From Endobacterium cereale (GTDB lineage: Bacteria > Pseudomonadota > Alphaproteobacteria > Rhizobiales > Rhizobiaceae), in the NCBI RefSeq assembly GCF_009617585.1, contig NZ_WIXI01000039.1, positions 124,001-188,000 on the forward strand: a DNA stretch of 64,000 nucleotides, in the 5' to 3' direction. The position numbers and the translations under genes are program-made. Numbering within the stretch: position 1 is the stretch's first letter; each line of letters opens with the position of its first letter. The notes beneath the pieces are model-generated. The model was given only the letters and a program-made list of their open reading frames with translations, was not told where the DNA came from and searched no databases. This document shows positions 59,951 to 64,000 of this stretch, one piece after another.

Positions 59951-61303
59951 ATGTTCAGAGAGATGAAGATCGCCGCGGGGCTGGTGCTTGCCCTGTCGTC
60001 GTTTGCCCACGCCCAGATACCCACGCCCGAGGAGGTCCGCGAGATCGCCAAGGAGGCTTATATCTATTCCTATGCGCCAATCGCCTCCTATGGCACGTGG
60101 TCAAAGCAGGCGACGATGCCGGATGCACCCGAATATGTTGGCGGCTTCAACACGTTCCGACACTATTCAGAAGCCTTCACGCCGGACAACAAGGACATCG
60201 TCACGCCAAACAACGACACGCCCTACTCCTGGGCATGGCTCGACCTTCGCAGTGAACCGATCGTGTTGAGCGTCCCGGCCGTGCCCAAGGACCGCTACTA
60301 CGTCATGCAGCTGATCGACCTGTTCACCTACAATTTCGGCTATGTGGGTGTGCGCGCGACTGGGTTCGAAGCGGGTAGCTACTTGATAGCAGGGCCAAAC
60401 TGGAAGGGTGAGAAACCACAGGGAGTCTCGCAGGTCATCCAGGCCGAGACCGAGATCGTCGGCATCCTCGGTCGCACCTCGCTCGACGGGCCGTCCGATG
60501 TCGAAAACGTCAAGGCGATCCAGGCACAGTACAAGCTGACGCCGCTGAGCGTCTTCGCCAAAACCACGCCGCCCCCTGCTCCCGCGAAAATCGCCTTCCC
60601 GCCCTATGATCCGAACAAGGCCATCTCGCACGACTTCATCGGCTATATCAATTTCCTGCTTCAGTTTGCTCAGCCGACAGTGCCTTCCGAGAAAGAGCTG
60701 ATGACGCGCTTTGAGAAGATCGGGATCGCGCCTGGGAAGGCATGGGATGCTTCTCGCGTAGATGCCGCTGTCCTTTCCGCGATCGACCAGGGTGTCGAAG
60801 ACGCAAAGGCCGAGATGGCGCAGGTCGCAAAGACGACGCTCAGCTCCAACGGTCTCTTCGGCCCTCGTGAGCTGCTGAAAGACAACTACATGATCCGTGC
60901 CATGGGCGCAGAAAAAGGCCTGTTCGGCAATTCGCTCGAGGAAGCCTGGTATGGCGGTTTCGTCGGCGATGGCAGCAAGCAGACTATGCTGCATTTCCCC
61001 GCCGACCAGTTACCACCCGCCAAGTTCTTCTGGTCTCTGACTCTGTACACGCTTCCCGACCGCCTCCTCTATGCCAACCCGCTCCAGCGGTATTCGATCG
61101 GCGACCGAACAAAGGGCCTCGCCTACGGCAAGGACAAATCCCTGACCATCTATCTCGGTCACACTTCTCCCGGGAAGGACAAGGAAGCGAACTGGCTACC
61201 GACCCCCGACAGCAAGTACAGCCTTGTTGCCCGTGTTTACGGGCCGGAGAAGGCAGCAATGGATGGGACGTGGAAACTGCCCACACCGACCGAGGCGAAA
61301 TAG
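59951..61303 (+). CDS. DUF1254/DUF1214 exported protein
   Basis: A 450-residue relative of the divergent protein: Sec-type signal peptide (MKIAAGLVLALSSFAHAQ), DUF1254 part (EIAKEAYIYSYAPIASYGTW; IVTPNNDTPYSWAWLDLRSE) and DUF1214 part (FFWSLTLYTLPDRLLYANPL; KSLTIYLGHTSPGKDKEANW). ATG at 59951 was chosen because the signal peptide starts there. The two intact copies are clearly paralogous, and a third is decayed at 36476. Function unknown; regulon membership through site F. Confidence 0.87.
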   Translation: MFREMKIAAGLVLALSSFAHAQIPTPEEVREIAKEAYIYSYAPIASYGTWSKQATMPDAPEYVGGFNTFRHYSEAFTPDNKDIVTPNNDTPYSWAWLDLRSEPIVLSVPAVPKDRYYVMQLIDLFTYNFGYVGVRATGFEAGSYLIAGPNWKGEKPQGVSQVIQAETEIVGILGRTSLDGPSDVENVKAIQAQYKLTPLSVFAKTTPPPAPAKIAFPPYDPNKAISHDFIGYINFLLQFAQPTVPSEKELMTRFEKIGIAPGKAWDASRVDAAVLSAIDQGVEDAKAEMAQVAKTTLSSNGLFGPRELLKDNYMIRAMGAEKGLFGNSLEEAWYGGFVGDGSKQTMLHFPADQLPPAKFFWSLTLYTLPDRLLYANPLQRYSIGDRTKGLAYGKDKSLTIYLGHTSPGKDKEANWLPTPDSKYSLVARVYGPEKAAMDGTWKLPTPTEAK

Positions 61304-61490
61304 ATCGGTTCACCTTAGTATCAGAGCAACGTACCGGCCGGCGTCTGTCGGCCGGTCGACGGCGTTGGTGGTAATTATCGCCTTGAACGGATGCGAACCT
61401 ACGACCCAATATACTTAGCTTACGTCGCTGAATTTGCTCATCGTCCCCAGATCGACCATCAGGCCACCATTCGTGCCTAAGGGCTCCATT

Positions 61491-61522
61491 GCATTGCCCG
61501 ACCGGGAGCGACCGGGCAATGC
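61491..61522. terminator. Hairpin between convergent genes
   Basis: GCATTGCCCG...CGGGCAATGC, a perfect 10-bp stem with a 12-base loop, 9 bases past the stop of the minus-strand oxidoreductase gene. A short T-rich run (TTGTGTTT) follows on the plus strand, so it may end transcription from both sides. Confidence 0.55.
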
Positions 61523-61531
61523 TTGTGTTTG

Positions 61532-62488
61532 TCAGTTGATTTCGCCTGCCGGCGACAGGATGTATCGAATATCCGAGGGACCAGTCCAAGCTTCGGTAAC
61601 GGCAGTGAGGGGCAATGTTGTGACGGGGATGTCGAATTTTGCCTTACTGGTTGCGGCGAGGAGCTCACCTGCACCAGCAATCAACTCTCGGATCGCAACG
61701 CTGCCGATGCCGCTGCCCAACAGTTCGAGACCTGAGCTGCGCAAAGCATCGCCACGAAGGGGGATCTCTGCGCCGGCTGCAGTACCAAGCTGGACATACC
61801 GCACCCTCGGTTCGCCGGTTCTGGAACCACGGTTCCTGGTTGCAGCAGCTATAACGCGACTTGCCGGTTCGCCCCACAGAAAATCGAGCACGACGTCGAC
61901 ACCCAGGTCAAATTCGGCGCGAAGGGCTACGTCGGCACTTCCATCTAGACCAATGCGCGACTGAACATCGAGCTGGTCCAACGCCGTTTGATTGCGGCCA
62001 ACTGCGATGATCCTACCGGCCCCGAAATGCCGCGCTATCTGCACCGCCATGCTCCCAGCAGCCCCCGTTGCGCCGTTAACGAGAACGGTTGCTCCTGGCT
62101 GAAGGGGCGCTCGACGCGTTAGGGCAACCCAGGATGCGAGGCCACCGGTAGCGACGGCAGCAGCGCGTGTGTTTGATAGCTCATCTGGAACGGCCACCAT
62201 CATTTCGTCCGATACCAGCGTGAGCTCGCCCATGGAGCCAAACGGGCTCTTAGGGAACAGGAAGTACACTCGTCGGCCTTGCGGGTCGGTCCCGACACCA
62301 TCAACGCCCGGCACGAAATCCGCCTTGTCGCTGCTGGTATAGTGCCCGCCTGAAGCTAAAGCTTTAACGATTGGGCTCAACGGCGCCGCGTTGACGCGGA
62401 CAATTGTTTCACCTGTGCCTGCGATTGGGTCCCGGAAATCACCGTATGCGGGCGATTTACCGAAATCTCTAACAATTGCTGCCTTCAT
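61532..62488 (-). CDS. Zinc-binding dehydrogenase / quinone oxidoreductase family protein
   Basis: A 318-residue medium-chain reductase without the catalytic zinc ligands, as in quinone oxidoreductases: MKAAIVRDFGKSPAYGDFRD, substrate-domain SPFGSMGELTLVSDEMMVAV, and the NADPH Rossmann motif TVLVNGATGAAGSMAVQIAR. ATG at 62488 has AAGGAG. Likely an NADPH-dependent reductase of quinones or enals. Divergent from an AraC regulator that probably controls it. Confidence 0.85.
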   Translation of the reverse strand: MKAAIVRDFGKSPAYGDFRDPIAGTGETIVRVNAAPLSPIVKALASGGHYTSSDKADFVPGVDGVGTDPQGRRVYFLFPKSPFGSMGELTLVSDEMMVAVPDELSNTRAAAVATGGLASWVALTRRAPLQPGATVLVNGATGAAGSMAVQIARHFGAGRIIAVGRNQTALDQLDVQSRIGLDGSADVALRAEFDLGVDVVLDFLWGEPASRVIAAATRNRGSRTGEPRVRYVQLGTAAGAEIPLRGDALRSSGLELLGSGIGSVAIRELIAGAGELLAATSKAKFDIPVTTLPLTAVTEAWTGPSDIRYILSPAGEIN

Positions 62489-62599
62489 CTCCGAACTCCT
62501 TATCGAGAATTTAGCGGTTGTTCGGAGGTGTAAGTAACGCATGTGTCTGGTACGTTCTCTAGCCAAACGTATCCATTTTCTTTTCGATCGTACCAGCTC

Positions 62600-63550
62600 A
62601 TGGACCCACTTTCTGAAATTCTTTCGCTTTTGAAGCCTCGCAGCTACATCACCGCCGGGTTCGATGCTGGAGGCGATTGGTCGCTTCTGTTGGATGATCT
62701 CGCCGGTCGTATCAAATGCTATGCAGTTATCGATGGGAGTTGCTGGCTGTCTCTGGATGAAGCAGAGGCCCCCGTCCAGGTCGTGACAGGCGATTGTTTT
62801 GTATTGCCGAGTGGGCGCTCCGTAAGGATTTCCAGCGACCCTGCAATGGCGCCAACACTAGCGAGCAAAGCCTTAACGCCTGACCGAGACGGAGAGATTG
62901 TCACATATAACGGCGGCGGAGGTGTGCTGCTGACTGGAAGTCGGTTCGAGGTGAGCGGGCGGCACGCCGATCTGCTCCTCAGAACTCTGCCTCCGATATT
63001 GCATCTTAGGGCGGCCGTAGACCAAGCGGCGCTCCGTTGGTCGATTGACTTGATGATGCAGGAACTCCGCGAGGCGAAGCCGGGTGCATCGCTCGTGGCA
63101 CAACACCTCGCGCATATAATGCTCACGCAAACGCTGCGGCTTTATCTCGAAACGCATTCGAGCACTGAGATCGGACTATTCGCTGGCCTCGCCGATCCCC
63201 AGGTTGGCTCCGCAATCAGGGCCATCCACGCAGATCCAGGCCGCGGCTGGGCGCTGGAAGAGCTAGCCAAGCATGTCGGCATGTCACGTACCGCTTTCGC
63301 CCGACGCTTTAGAGAAAAAACCGGCGAAACGCCGGTTGCTTATCTCACACGCTGGCGGATGATGCTGGCCGCTGAGCAACTCTTAATCGGAAGAGATTCG
63401 TTGGCGCATATCGCTCGCCTTGTCGGTTACGAATCCGAGAACGCACTCAACACGGCGTTCAAGAGAGTTATGGGGCAGTCGCCGCGACGCTACGCAAAAG
63501 CAGTACATGGCCGTCCCCTTTTCGAGCGGCCGCTCGATATTAGCCGATGA
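62600..63550 (+). CDS. AraC family transcriptional regulator
   Basis: A 316-residue regulator with an N-terminal cupin-type effector domain (IDGSCWLSLDEAEAPVQVVT, GDCFVLPSG) and a C-terminal AraC double helix-turn-helix (WALEELAKHVGMSRTAFARR; IARLVGYESENALNTAFKRV, then GQSPRRYA). This is the cupin_6 subgroup that typically activates a divergent oxidoreductase gene. ATG at 62600 lies 111 bases from the divergent start at 62488. Intact. Confidence 0.88.
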   Translation: MDPLSEILSLLKPRSYITAGFDAGGDWSLLLDDLAGRIKCYAVIDGSCWLSLDEAEAPVQVVTGDCFVLPSGRSVRISSDPAMAPTLASKALTPDRDGEIVTYNGGGGVLLTGSRFEVSGRHADLLLRTLPPILHLRAAVDQAALRWSIDLMMQELREAKPGASLVAQHLAHIMLTQTLRLYLETHSSTEIGLFAGLADPQVGSAIRAIHADPGRGWALEELAKHVGMSRTAFARRFREKTGETPVAYLTRWRMMLAAEQLLIGRDSLAHIARLVGYESENALNTAFKRVMGQSPRRYAKAVHGRPLFERPLDISR

Positions 63551-63883
63551 CAAGCAAGAATGCGGAACACCAGTCGACAAGATCGCGATGCTCGTAATGG
63601 CAAGTTAGGTGCGTTCATCCGTTCACCGCTTTTCCCCCGTCGTTCCAGCTGAAGTGGCAAACCATTCACGTCGACGAAGCGCGTGTTCTTTTGCATCGGT
63701 ACGTTCTTTTTTCATGTCTGACCGGACATCGATAGGGTCGATATTTGCACCAACTCATTCCGGATTGGTTAGCGCATCTAACCACGTTGGTTAAGAATGG
63801 GCAGATTGTCCACCGTTTCTGCCCTTATATGCTAGTCCTCACGGAACCGCGGCGGTTGCAAACAGGGAGGTAAAACCATTGCA
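63551..63883. other. Intergenic region, no gene recognised
   Basis: About 330 bases without a convincing coding region. GGGAGG at 63865-63870 marks a possible ribosome site for an open frame at the window edge. Confidence 0.35.
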
Positions 63884-64000
63884 GTGATTGTTAGTCAAAA
63901 CTCCCAAGCTCGCATCGCACACTATCGCGCACCCACCTCACTTATCGCCGATTGTGTATCAACGGAGAATGGCGGAGCCGATGAAAGCCGTTGGCAGCTC
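63884..64000 (+). CDS. Possible partial gene running off the window
   Basis: From GTG 63884 an open frame (VIVSQNSQARIAHYRAPTSL...) runs to the window end without a stop. GGGAGG lies 13 bases before the GTG, or 7 bases before an ATT at 63878. The sequence is not recognised and only 39 codons are visible, so this is a weak call. Confidence 0.25.
   Translation, partial: MIVSQNSQARIAHYRAPTSLIADCVSTENGGADESRWQL

Overview
The window looks like an accessory region of a Rhizobium/Agrobacterium-type alphaproteobacterium (Rhizobiaceae), probably from a plasmid, second replicon or genomic island. Grounds: small conserved proteins typical of rhizobia, HWE-type sensor kinases, an ACR3/ArsH arsenic island, IS66 and Tni-type transposition genes, and many decayed genes next to intact operons. 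The assignment is inference; no rRNA, intact tRNA or replication gene is present.

Layout. 1-3.0 kb is a gene graveyard (glycosyltransferase, glutathione S-transferase and lactonase-like remnants, a frameshifted DUF1488 gene) with a few short intact genes. 3.1-7.7 kb is a carbohydrate operon: a ManA-type isomerase, a two-domain GT4 glycosyltransferase and a GH130 protein. 8.0-14.5 kb mixes decayed genes (fatty-acid desaturase, PHB-depolymerase-like esterase, a cold-shock gene with an amber stop) with small rhizobial proteins, a transglutaminase, rpsU and a response regulator. 15.06-19.0 kb is an IS66 remnant interrupted by a 3.6 kb tniA-tniB-tniQ transposon. 19-21.9 kb has a secreted protein, two LysR tails and a divergent peroxiredoxin(pseudo)/TetR pair with dyad operators. 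22.0-28.9 kb is an arsenic/chromate resistance island: DUF6428, two arsR, an MFS carrier, chrA, arsH, two arsC types, acr3 and a broken arsN. 29.2-35.6 kb is a signalling block: KaiC-like ATPase, HWE kinase and response regulator, divergent from a large hybrid kinase. 35.6-36.6 kb holds a solo tni-type transposon end and a decayed kdgD/DUF1254 chimera.

The most interesting part is 36.6-61.3 kb. At least six transcription units there are preceded, 58-90 bp before their start codons, by the same tandem-hexamer motif (TGTWACNGTWACA, often doubled or inverted). The units encode an outer-membrane-type protein; a SphA-like porin plus lipoprotein hydrolase; an arylsulfatase with MoxR, DUF58, DUF4381, two VWA proteins and BatD; a formylglycine-generating enzyme with a HAD phosphatase and an MscS channel; a DUF2092 protein with a Pro/His/Gly-rich exported protein; and two divergent DUF1254 proteins, one followed by DUF3302 and HlyD. 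A membrane-anchored TPR protein with an N-terminal signalling module is encoded inside the cluster and is the obvious candidate regulator. I read this as one co-regulated envelope/sulfatase system that, as far as I know, has no name.

61.5-63.6 kb is an ordinary divergent oxidoreductase/AraC regulator pair. Many genes outside the 36.6-61.3 kb cluster carry one inactivating lesion (frameshift or in-frame stop), while the cluster itself is intact. This suggests a decaying accessory replicon with one maintained module, unless sequencing error contributes.
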